A DNA stretch of 53,481 bases from an uncultured Microbacterium sp. (GTDB taxonomy: Bacteria > Actinomycetota > Actinomycetes > Actinomycetales > Microbacteriaceae): NCBI GenBank assembly GCA_947503655.1, contig CANNEP010000010.1:1-53481 (forward strand), written 5' to 3'. Each line of letters opens with the position of its first letter. Position 1 is the first letter of the stretch. Below, piece by piece: positions 7,940 through 15,194 of the stretch. A program made the translations under genes and the position numbers. The notes beneath the pieces are model-generated. The model made no database searches and was not told the DNA's origin. It worked only from the letters and a program-made list of their open reading frames with translations.

Positions 7940-8264
7940 GCTCGACACCGGCTGGAATCTGCGCAGCGTGATGGCGTCGCGCGGGATCTTCCAGACCTCC
8001 AAACTGAAACCCCTGCTCGAAGAGCGCGGCATCGACCTGTCCCGGGAGCAGGTGTATCGGCTGGTGACTCAGCCGCCCCAGCGGGTGCGTCTCGACGTGT
8101 TGGCGGCGTTGTGCGATGCGCTGGAGTGCTCGCTCGACGATCTCGTGACGATCACTCGCCGGGAGGCCTCGACCCCGGTGGCGGTGGGTGAGGAGGCGAC
8201 ACGGGGGGCGATCGGTGATCTCCGTCCTGTTCGCGCGGCGATCCGTCGGCCGCGTACGAAGTAG
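7929..8264 (+). CDS. XRE/Cro-type helix-turn-helix protein
   Basis: 111 residues. A Cro/C1-like HTH spans about residues 22-75 (LKPLLEERGIDLSREQVYRL, then RVRLDVLAALCDALECSLDD), followed by a basic Ala/Arg tail. ATG 7929 has a strong GAAGGAG ribosome-binding site and overlaps the recombinase stop by 11 nt, so it is co-translated with it. It probably represses the recombinase operon or acts as a directionality or accessory DNA-binding factor. It precedes the zinc-ribbon gene by 5 nt. The same trio order, recombinase then small HTH then large zinc-ribbon protein, suggests a single functional module. Confidence 0.8.
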   Translation: MTVELDTGWNLRSVMASRGIFQTSKLKPLLEERGIDLSREQVYRLVTQPPQRVRLDVLAALCDALECSLDDLVTITRREASTPVAVGEEATRGAIGDLRPVRAAIRRPRTK

Positions 8265-8269
8265 CCGCG

Positions 8270-10183
8270 GTGGCCAAGCCTCCGCAGCTGCCGCGAGTCG
8301 CTGAAGTCGTCGCTCTCGTCCGCCCTCTCGTTCCCGAGATCTCTCCCGAGCGACTCACTGAGATCGTGCATACGGTCGCGCCAGTACCCCTCACGCAGCG
8401 GCTTCTTGAGCTCGCGCTGATCAAGCAGCCCGGAGTCCTGGAGGGGCAGCATGCGAACGTGCCAGCGACCGTTCAGAATCTGGCCCATGCGCTGGTCAAA
8501 GAAGGGGCGAGCCGGGTGGTGTTGCCGACGTGTGAGTCCTGCGGACGTGCGGTGAGAATGCCCCACAAGACGCCGGGCGGTGGTCGGCACTGCTCCCGAT
8601 GCGAGCGGAAGGCCCGGTCCGTCTCCTGCGCGTCCTGTGGCCGGGTCCGGCCCGTGCAGCCCACCATCGACGGACAGCGTTTCTGCCGTGACTGTTGGCG
8701 AGCCGACCCTCGATCGTTCGGCGACTGCTCGCGGTGCGGTCAGCACGCGACCATCATCGTCCGTCGCCCGGAACTCGTCTGCCTGGCCTGCTACACCGCA
8801 CCGATCAAGACCTGTGGTCTTTGCGGAGAACCTGGCCGCGTCGCCTCGCACCTCGACGGACGACGAGTATGCGCGCGCTGCTACTACGCGATGCGCAGAC
8901 CCCAACCTTGTCCCGAGTGCGCGCGCAGAGTGTTCCTCACCGGGTTCATGAATGGCCAGAAGGTCTGCGCCGACTGCGCGGGCACTCCGATCACGATGGC
9001 CTGCCCTGGATGCGGCTCGATCGAGGAAATCCGCAAACATCACCTCTGCGTCGAGTGCCGCCGGCCCGTCGCGATCCAACAGCTGCTCGCCGACGATGCG
9101 GGAGAGATCCGTGAGGATCTCCACCCGCTTGCTGACTATCTGCTCACGCACCATGGCAAAGCGGCGTCGCTCGAACGCTGGCTGCACAAGAGCACGTGCG
9201 CGATGGTGCTCCGCGAGCTCGCGGACGGGACCCTGCCGCTCACCGCCGAGGCGATCATCACCCGAGCCCGGTCGGGACAGTCGGTCGCGTTCCTCCTCTC
9301 ACTGCTGGTCCGTTCCGGCGTGCTGCCGGAGCTCGACGTCGAGGGCACGCGCTTCGACCACTGGCTCAACGACTGGCTCGGTGGCATCGACCATCCCGAG
9401 GACCGGCTGATCCTGCGCCGCTACTGCACCTGGGAGCTCCTCCGATCCACTCGGACACTGCGCAGCGCGTCCAGCCCTGCTTCCGGCTTCCAGAGGCAGA
9501 GGGCTGCACTGAAGTACTGCGCCGCGTTCCTCGGGGAGATCCGGGCGCAGCAGGAGACACTGGCGACGTTCCCGCAGCGCCTACTCGACGCGTATCTGAC
9601 CGATTCGCCTAGCCAACGCGACGCGCTGGCACCGTTCACTCGCTGGCTGCGAAAACACCGGCTGAGCACCCTTCGGGTCGAGTTTCGAGCCCATCGCCTC
9701 GAGGGGCGAGACTACGCCTCTGATCACCGATGGCAGATGGCCCGCAGGTTCCTGTCCGATGCCGACATGGACCCGAAGACCCGGGCCGCGGGTCTCCTCG
9801 TGCTGCTCTACGGGATCCAGCTGACCCGCATCGTCACGATCACCCGGGCACAGGTCGACACGAGCTCGCGGCCCGTGACGCTCACCGTCGGGGCCGAGCC
9901 GATCGAGGTCCCCGCGATCCTCGGCGACGCCATCGTCGAGCTCGTCGATGCCACAAAGGGCCATCCTGAAGGGTGGTTGTTCCCCGGCCGGAACCCGGGC
10001 CGTCACCTCACCCCGGGGCCGCTCAGCCGTCGCCTTCGCGCCGAAGGCCTGCTTGCCGGGAGCGCCCGCACGACAGCGCTCATCGAGCTCACCCGGCAAC
10101 TGCATCCCCGGATCGTCTCGGATCTCCTCGGCATCACGACGGCATCCGCTGCCTCATGGTCGCGTCTCGCCGGTGGCGAGTAG
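8270..10183 (+). CDS. Multi-zinc-ribbon protein with degenerate tyrosine-recombinase C-terminal domain
   Basis: 637 residues, GTG start 5 nt after the XRE stop. After an N-terminal helical region (1 to about 85), residues about 87-263 hold twelve CxxC pairs (CESC, CSRC, CASC, CRDC, CSRC, CLAC, CGLC, CARC, CPEC, CADC, CPGC, CVEC), enough for six zinc sites. A long helical middle follows. Residues about 490-637 resemble a tyrosine-recombinase catalytic domain (LLVLLYGIQLTRIVTI, then WLFPGR, then LLGITTASAASWSRLAG), but the first catalytic Arg position is Thr, the HxxR box is absent and the Tyr position is Trp. It is therefore probably a non-catalytic DNA-binding partner of the recombinase at 6917. 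No named family is recognised with certainty. Confidence 0.72.
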   Translation: MAKPPQLPRVAEVVALVRPLVPEISPERLTEIVHTVAPVPLTQRLLELALIKQPGVLEGQHANVPATVQNLAHALVKEGASRVVLPTCESCGRAVRMPHKTPGGGRHCSRCERKARSVSCASCGRVRPVQPTIDGQRFCRDCWRADPRSFGDCSRCGQHATIIVRRPELVCLACYTAPIKTCGLCGEPGRVASHLDGRRVCARCYYAMRRPQPCPECARRVFLTGFMNGQKVCADCAGTPITMACPGCGSIEEIRKHHLCVECRRPVAIQQLLADDAGEIREDLHPLADYLLTHHGKAASLERWLHKSTCAMVLRELADGTLPLTAEAIITRARSGQSVAFLLSLLVRSGVLPELDVEGTRFDHWLNDWLGGIDHPEDRLILRRYCTWELLRSTRTLRSASSPASGFQRQRAALKYCAAFLGEIRAQQETLATFPQRLLDAYLTDSPSQRDALAPFTRWLRKHRLSTLRVEFRAHRLEGRDYASDHRWQMARRFLSDADMDPKTRAAGLLVLLYGIQLTRIVTITRAQVDTSSRPVTLTVGAEPIEVPAILGDAIVELVDATKGHPEGWLFPGRNPGRHLTPGPLSRRLRAEGLLAGSARTTALIELTRQLHPRIVSDLLGITTASAASWSRLAGGE

Positions 10184-10219
10184 TCCGATTACCCGGCTCT
10201 CCGCTCCACCCACCCCTGA

Positions 10220-10537
10220 TCAAGCATCACCCGTCAGAGCCGGGCCGGAAATCGCTTCGCGCAGTTGCTCGACGGTCGGAGAGCCTCCCAGCCCGGCAGG
10301 GGTACGGAACACCCGGCAGGCGAGCCCGACCGGCGTGTGCTCGTCGGCGAAGGGATCGACGCCGTCGACGAGGACGGTCGGTGACCCGTGGAATCCGAGG
10401 CGCTCGGCGTCCTCGGCGGTCTCGACCAACTGTCGTGTGACGCGGATATCTGATCGACCGTCGAGCAGCTCAGCAAGCCGGCGGTCGAGTACTTCCCAGT
10501 TCGGGCAGCCGTCGAAGTACTGCAGGGTGATCTCCAA
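10220..10537 (-). CDS. Thioredoxin-like small protein of metal-resistance operons
   Basis: 105 residues from TTG 10537, chosen because a GAGAGGG ribosome-binding site lies about 7 nt upstream and the protein then starts directly with the beta strand MEITLQYFDGCPNW. A thioredoxin-like fold is suggested by that strand with one cysteine (YFDGCPN), by GSPTVLVDG around residues 52-60, and by a second conserved block GLACRVF. Similar proteins accompany mercury and cadmium resistance genes in actinobacteria, and the C-terminal block resembles part of alkylmercury lyase. It may bind or hand over thiophilic metal. It is the last gene of the cadmium operon and converges on the zinc-ribbon gene with a 36-nt gap. 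Confidence 0.65.
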   Translation of the reverse strand: MEITLQYFDGCPNWEVLDRRLAELLDGRSDIRVTRQLVETAEDAERLGFHGSPTVLVDGVDPFADEHTPVGLACRVFRTPAGLGGSPTVEQLREAISGPALTGDA

Positions 10538-10548
10538 GGTTGGCCCTC

Positions 10549-11079
10549 TCAGTTCTCGGTGCCGCGGAGCATCAGGAGCGCTCCGGCAATCGTAGCGGTG
10601 ACGATCACGATGTCGGCGAGGTTCCCGATGAACCAGTTGCCGTAGGCGAGGAAGTCGACGACGTGCCCCCGGGCGAATCCTGGTTGGCGGAAAAGCCGGT
10701 CGCCGGCGTGCGAAGCAGCGGCCCCGCCGAGCGCACCGATCACGATCGCCCACCCGGGGCGTCGGACCCGGAACGCGAACACGATCGCGGTGGCCGTGGC
10801 CGCGACGGCGATGAGAGCGAACACCCAGGTGAAGCTCTCCCCGAAGGAGAACGCCGCGCCGGGGTTGTACGCGAGCTGCAGGCCCAACAGGTCGCCGATC
10901 AGCGGGATGCGCTCGTGCTCCGACAGGGTGGCCTCGGCCCACACTTTCGTTCCCTGATCGATCACGACGACGACCACGGCGATCAGAAGCGCCCAGGCAG
11001 TGAGCCGCCAGCGTCCTCTCTGCGGACGCTCTCCCGACGCCGATGCCGACTCAACGTCGGTATTCGTGTCCGGGGTCAT
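10549..11079 (-). CDS. lspA: Signal peptidase II (lipoprotein signal peptidase), island copy
   Basis: 176 residues with four predicted membrane helices. Conserved LspA features are visible: DQGTKVW in helix 1, the YNPGAAFSF loop at about residues 87-95, and the two catalytic aspartates in GHVVDFL and GNLADI. The usual GNLIDR region reads SHAGDR. It removes signal peptides from prolipoproteins. Extra lspA genes are frequent passengers of cadmium/zinc/mercury resistance elements; their role there is not settled. It overlaps cadD by 4 nt (ATGA), so it belongs to the cadmium operon rather than being the housekeeping copy. Confidence 0.88.
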   Translation of the reverse strand: MTPDTNTDVESASASGERPQRGRWRLTAWALLIAVVVVVIDQGTKVWAEATLSEHERIPLIGDLLGLQLAYNPGAAFSFGESFTWVFALIAVAATATAIVFAFRVRRPGWAIVIGALGGAAASHAGDRLFRQPGFARGHVVDFLAYGNWFIGNLADIVIVTATIAGALLMLRGTEN

Positions 11080-11684
11080 GCGAGGGCCTCGAAGAGACGG
11101 ACGATAACGCCGGATTCAATGAGGATGAACAGGCCCAGGCCGATGAACACGACGGGGACGAGCCAGTGCTCGACACGTTCGAGCGTCTCGGTGACGGCCT
11201 TGTGGGTGCCGATCAGTCGCCCGGCAGCGCACCAGACGGCGACGAGGATCAGGAACACGACGATCATGACCGCGACGTCGCCGGGCGAGCTGGTGCGGAA
11301 GATCGGCGTGTAGAGGGAGATGTTGTCGGCCCCGTTGGCGATCGTGATCCCGGCGACCCCCCATAGTCCGACCGCGGTGATCTTGGAGTCGTCATCATCG
11401 TCGTCGCCGTTACGGCGCAGGCCGCGAATGAGCGTCCAGATGCCGATGCCGAGCGGGATCAGACCCAGGAAGCCGACCCATTCGTCCGGGACGATCGTGA
11501 GACCGAGCGCGGCGATCACGCTGATCACGACGAGTGTGATGAACCCGAGGTACTGGCCTGCGACGATCTGCCACGGTCGCGGCTTTCCCCGGCTGGAGGC
11601 GAGGAACAGCACGGTGAGCACGACGATGTCGTCGATGTTGGTCGCCGCGAACAGGCCGATCGCCGACCCGATGGTTGCGAGCAT
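11076..11684 (-). CDS. cadD: CadD-family cadmium resistance transporter
   Basis: 202 residues with five to six membrane helices and the family pattern: N-terminal ATNIDDIVVLTVLF, Asp-rich cytoplasmic loop (five consecutive Asp near residue 96), and GVAGITIANGADNISLYTP. CadD proteins of the LysE superfamily export Cd2+. The gene starts at ATG 11684, sharing one base with the ATPase stop, and ends in the lspA start. This arrangement indicates one transcript from the cmtR promoter. The acidic loop could bind metal ions. Confidence 0.9.
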   Translation of the reverse strand: MLATIGSAIGLFAATNIDDIVVLTVLFLASSRGKPRPWQIVAGQYLGFITLVVISVIAALGLTIVPDEWVGFLGLIPLGIGIWTLIRGLRRNGDDDDDDSKITAVGLWGVAGITIANGADNISLYTPIFRTSSPGDVAVMIVVFLILVAVWCAAGRLIGTHKAVTETLERVEHWLVPVVFIGLGLFILIESGVIVRLFEALA

Positions 11685-13600
11685 CAGCTTTCCATTCGTG
11701 GTGTGCGGGTGCGTGCGGCGCGCAGGCCGTTGAGGATCACGATGACCTCCGCGACCTCGTGGACCAGGACGACAGCCGCGAGCCCCAGGACCCCGAAGAG
11801 CGCGAGCGGGAGCAGTGCGGTGATGATCAGCAGGGACAGGATGATGTTCTGGTTGATGATCCGCCGGCCCCGCCGCGCGTGATCGAACGCCCGCGGGATG
11901 AGCCGCAGATCATGACCCGTGAAGGCCACGTCCGCAGACTCGATCGCCGCATCGGAGCCGGTCGCTCCCATCGCGATGCCGATGTCCGCGGACGCCAGGG
12001 CCGGGGCGTCGTTGATGCCGTCACCGATCATCGCGACCGATCCCGCCTTCGACAACTCGCCGATCGCGGTCGCCTTGTCCTCAGGGCGCAGCTCCGCGCG
12101 CACATCAGCGATCCCGGCCTGCGCAGCCAGCGCACGAGCGGTGCGGGCGTTGTCCCCGGTGAGCATCGTCATGCCGACGCCCTGATCCGCAAGCGTGCGG
12201 ACCACCTCGGGGACTTCCGGACGCAGCTCGTCGCGGACGCCGATCGCCGCGACCGGTGCCTCGTCGCGGTGCACGATCACGACAGTCATGCCCTGCTCCT
12301 CAAGCCCTGCAACCCGGTCGCCGAGCTCGCCGGCGTCGAGCCAGCGGGGGCTGCCGACCGTGATACGAGCGCCATCGACGGTGCCGTCGATGCCGTGCCC
12401 GGCCTGCTCGGTCACATCCGCGGCCACGGGAACACCCGGGGCTGCAGCGGTGATCGCCGCCGCAAGGGGATGCGTGCTGTGCTGCTCCAGAGCCGCCGCC
12501 CAAGCCAGCGCCTGCTCCTCGGCAATGCCGTTCGCAGTGAGGACCGCGGTGACCGCGGGCTCGTTACGGGTCAGGGTGCCGGTCTTGTCGACCGCGACGT
12601 GCCGGACCGTGCCGAAGCGCTCGAAGACCGCGCCGGACTTGATGATCACGCCGAACTTGCTCGCCGCGCCGATCGCGGCAACGACCGTCAACGGCACCGA
12701 GATCGCCAGCGCGCACGGAGAGGCCGCTACCAGCACGACGAGCGCACGAGTGATCCATACCTCCGGGTCGCCCAGCAGTGACCCAATGATCGCGACGAGC
12801 GCTGCGAGAATCAGCACACCGGGTACGAGCGGGCGGGCGATCCGGTCCGCGAGACGCGCACGCTCGCCCTTCTCCGTCTGCGCTTTCTCGACCAACTCCA
12901 CGATCGTCGTAAGCGAGTTATCGGTACCGGCCGCGGTCGCCTCGACCTCCAGCACGCCGGAGTTGTTAATCGCGCCGGCCGACACCGCGTCCCCGGGCTC
13001 GACCTCGACGGGGATCGACTCCCCGGTGATCGCCGAGGTGTCCAGGCTTGAGCGGCCAGAGCGGACGATCCCGTCGGTTGCGATCCGTTCGCCCGGGCGG
13101 ACCACCATGACCTGGCCGACCGTCAACTCCCTCGCCGGCACCTGCGCAGAGACGCCGCTCTGCAGCACGGTCGCCGTCTCCGGCACGAGCTTCAGCAGCG
13201 CCCGCAGGCCGCCACGGGCACGGTCCATCGCCTTGTCCTCAAGCGCCTCAGCAATCGAGTACAAGAACGCCAGAGCAGCGGCCTCCTCCACATAGCCGAG
13301 GATGACCGCGCCGATCGCGCTGATCGTCATCAGCAGCCCGATCCCGAGCTTGCCCTTGAACAGCTTCCGAATCGCGCCAGGAGTGAACGTCGACGCGCCC
13401 AGCAGCAGGCCGATCCAGAACAGTACGAGCGCCGGGATCTCGAGCCCGGACCATTCAAGGATCAGACCAGCCAGGAACGCGACACCGGAGAAGACCGGCA
13501 CCATGATCCCACGGTCCCTCCACCAGGGCCGCTCCACCTCTTCGGTCTCATCCTCCGCCGCAGTGGCAGGCTCGTGCTCGCAGCTACACGCCGCGCTCAC
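11684..13600 (-). CDS. Heavy-metal translocating P-type ATPase (P1B), SPC subtype
   Basis: 638 residues from GTG 13600, chosen because it overlaps the cmtR stop as GTGA. The P1B core is complete: membrane motif SPC (ASPCALAIS, about residue 292), phosphorylation site DKTGTLT (about 336), HP motif STHPLA and the hinge GDGINDAPAL. There is no N-terminal HMA domain, only a short thiol motif CSCEHE at the extreme N-terminus. SPC rather than CPC together with a His-Glu pair in the last helix (HEVAE, about 613) resembles the P1B-4 Co/Zn/Cd group, although that group usually has HEGGT or HEGST. With cmtR and cadD, Cd2+ (possibly Pb2+ or Zn2+) export is most likely. Confidence 0.9.
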   Translation of the reverse strand: MSAACSCEHEPATAAEDETEEVERPWWRDRGIMVPVFSGVAFLAGLILEWSGLEIPALVLFWIGLLLGASTFTPGAIRKLFKGKLGIGLLMTISAIGAVILGYVEEAAALAFLYSIAEALEDKAMDRARGGLRALLKLVPETATVLQSGVSAQVPARELTVGQVMVVRPGERIATDGIVRSGRSSLDTSAITGESIPVEVEPGDAVSAGAINNSGVLEVEATAAGTDNSLTTIVELVEKAQTEKGERARLADRIARPLVPGVLILAALVAIIGSLLGDPEVWITRALVVLVAASPCALAISVPLTVVAAIGAASKFGVIIKSGAVFERFGTVRHVAVDKTGTLTRNEPAVTAVLTANGIAEEQALAWAAALEQHSTHPLAAAITAAAPGVPVAADVTEQAGHGIDGTVDGARITVGSPRWLDAGELGDRVAGLEEQGMTVVIVHRDEAPVAAIGVRDELRPEVPEVVRTLADQGVGMTMLTGDNARTARALAAQAGIADVRAELRPEDKATAIGELSKAGSVAMIGDGINDAPALASADIGIAMGATGSDAAIESADVAFTGHDLRLIPRAFDHARRGRRIINQNIILSLLIITALLPLALFGVLGLAAVVLVHEVAEVIVILNGLRAARTRTPRMES

Positions 13601-13956
13601 GCGTCCGCCCCTGTACCGCAGCAGCCCGGCACCGTGCACGACGAGTCCACACACGGCGCGTGCTCATCGACCGCCAGCGTCACATCCACGAGCGCGACGA
13701 GCGCAGCCGCAAGATGCGGGTCAGCGATCTCGTAGCGCGTCTGGCGACCCTCAGGCTCGGCGACCACGATCCCGCAGTCACGCAGGCACGTCAGGTGGTT
13801 CGAGACGTTCGAGCGGGTCAGCTCCAGCTCGCGCGAGAGCACGGCCGGATAGCTCGGGGCGTTCAGCAGAGTCATCAAGATCCGGGAGCGCGTCGGGTCC
13901 GCCATGGCCCGGCCGAGCCGGTTCATGACGTCGAGGCGCGAAGCGATAGTCAGCAT
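13597..13956 (-). CDS. cmtR: CmtR-type ArsR/SmtB cadmium/lead-sensing repressor
   Basis: 119 residues starting at ATG 13956 (MLTIASRLDV). A winged-helix DNA-binding domain has the recognition helix TRSNVSNHLTCLRDCG. Cysteines fall at residues 57 and 61 in that helix and at 102 in the tail, exactly the Cd/Pb ligand positions known for Mycobacterium tuberculosis CmtR. Extra C-terminal cysteines (107, 112, 113) are also present. Metal binding releases the repressor from its operator. It heads the cmtR-ATPase-cadD-lspA operon, with GTGA overlap to the ATPase, and its own promoter region carries an inverted repeat at 13979-14000, so it is autoregulated. Confidence 0.93.
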   Translation of the reverse strand: MLTIASRLDVMNRLGRAMADPTRSRILMTLLNAPSYPAVLSRELELTRSNVSNHLTCLRDCGIVVAEPEGRQTRYEIADPHLAAALVALVDVTLAVDEHAPCVDSSCTVPGCCGTGADA

Positions 13957-13978
13957 GTACTGAACTATACAGCAAGCG

Positions 13979-14000
13979 CTGATCAATCATTGGTGATCAG
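13979..14000. promoter_or_regulatory. Inverted repeat, probable CmtR operator
   Basis: CTGATCA (13979-13985) and TGATCAG (13994-14000) are perfect 7-bp arms separated by 8 nt, 23 nt upstream of the cmtR start. The position and symmetry suit a dimeric ArsR-family repressor. Confidence 0.55.
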
Positions 14001-14088
14001 TGCCCCACCATTCATTGGGAGAAGAGTCGGAAGCCGCTGAATACGCAACTCAGCAACAATCGGCGCTACAAGTAGCTGTCATGGATGC

Positions 14089-14953
14089 ATGACTCGTCGC
14101 GCAGCGCAAGGGGCGCTCCAGCATACGACTCGTCGCCGGAGGTGGCGTCGCATCGTCGTGCGCTGGGTTGCGGTCGTCGCGGCGACGGTAGCGTCGGCTC
14201 TGGCTGGCTATGGGGTCGCTTATGCGGTGGATCACATCGATGATCCGGAGGGTATGCGGAGTGTGGACCTTGTGTTTACTCCCGCCCCGGTCTGCACGCC
14301 TGAACCGCTACCGACGGTGCTGATTTCGGGTAGTTCGACGATGCAGGAGTGGGGCTGAATCGGCCAGCGATTTGGCTCCCATGAATACCGTGAACATCGG
14401 TATTGGAGCGACGACGATGCGGGATCAGCTGCTATATCTGGGTCCGATCGTCACAAAGTTTGAGCCGGATGCCATCGTGTTGTTCGCCGGAGCGAATGAC
14501 CTCGCCGTGAAGGGCAATGGCTATGCGGATCGAGTCGTTGAGATGGTCGGTGAGTACGTCACGTCGGCAGAACAGTTGTTGCCGGGTACCGTCGTGTATT
14601 TCGTCTCGATCAATACCGCGCCGTCTCGAGCGGGCAACGCCCCCGCGATCGACAAGGTGAATGCAGCCGTGGCGCAAATGGCGACGACTGACGGCACCCT
14701 CCGGTACGTCGAAACCAATGCAGCACTGTTGGGTGCCGATGGCAAGCCCGACCCCAGTAAGTTTCAGGCCGATGCGCTGCACCTAAATGATGCCGGCTAT
14801 GAAGTATTCGGCAAGCTCATTGAAGAGCGCTTGGTCGCTGACGGCTTCGCAACCTCGGACTGTGTCTTCCCAGACGGAACCATTGCGCCCGATAGCGGGG
14901 ACGGTGACGTCTCCGAGAATGATGATGAAGCGGTTACGGCCGACGCTCGTTGA
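14089..14953 (+). pseudogene. SGNH/GDSL hydrolase, interrupted by a one-base frameshift
   Basis: Two frames form one protein. The 5' part (14089-14358) has an Arg-rich N-terminus, a membrane helix at about 26-47 and the nucleophile block LISGSSTMQEW. It then hits TGA 14356. The 3' part (open from before 14372 to 14953) has NIGIGATT, LFAGAND and DALHLNDAGY, the remaining SGNH blocks. Dropping one G from the run at 14351-14354 gives the continuous reading EWAESASDLAPM, as expected for the family. The intact product would be a membrane-anchored extracytoplasmic esterase of about 287 residues. It is either a recent pseudogene or a homopolymer sequencing error. It lies at the right flank of the cadmium island. 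Confidence 0.8.
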
Positions 14954-14990
14954 GCGCACCTAACTCGATGCAATACACTTCTTGCCTGTT

Positions 14991-15026
14991 CGTTGAGTAA
15001 AGCGGTGTTGCGAGGGAAACGAAACG
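14991..15026 (+). repeat. Dispersed repeat copy A (degenerate)
   Basis: It begins CGTTGAG and ends ACGAAACG, matching the ends of the copies at 15054-15095 and 53205-53239, but is diverged internally. With copy B, in opposite orientation, it forms an inverted pair behind the hydrolase. Confidence 0.5.
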
Positions 15027-15053
15027 CGCCGACTGGATCTTGATGGCTGAGGT

Positions 15054-15095
15054 GTTTCGGCTGGGCCACCGTCGCTGCGCGTCCTCGCTCAACGG
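15054..15095 (-). repeat. Dispersed repeat copy B
   Basis: Read on minus it is CCGTTGAGCGAGGACG, then GCAGCGAC, ending CGAAAC. About 24 bases match the copy at 53205-53239 with one substitution. It lies in the spacer between the SGNH hydrolase and the MFS gene (convergent ends). Confidence 0.6.
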
Positions 15096-15194
15096 CCGGG
15101 GCGCGCTAAACGGGCGGCGGATTCGCTTATCGGGCGAAGCCCCGTCGAGCACGCTCACGGAGCCCCCGCGGGGCGAACGACGTAGTCAACCTCG

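Noticed and set aside
10220..10942. 240-residue protein extending the thioredoxin-like gene upstream
   Set aside because: The upstream 135 codons overlap lspA in another frame and are Arg/Gly-rich shadow sequence. TTG 10537 with a ribosome-binding site fits the family start.
6530..14088. Direct repeats bounding the cadmium island (att or target duplication)
   Set aside because: I compared both flanks by eye and found no convincing direct repeat longer than about 8 nt.
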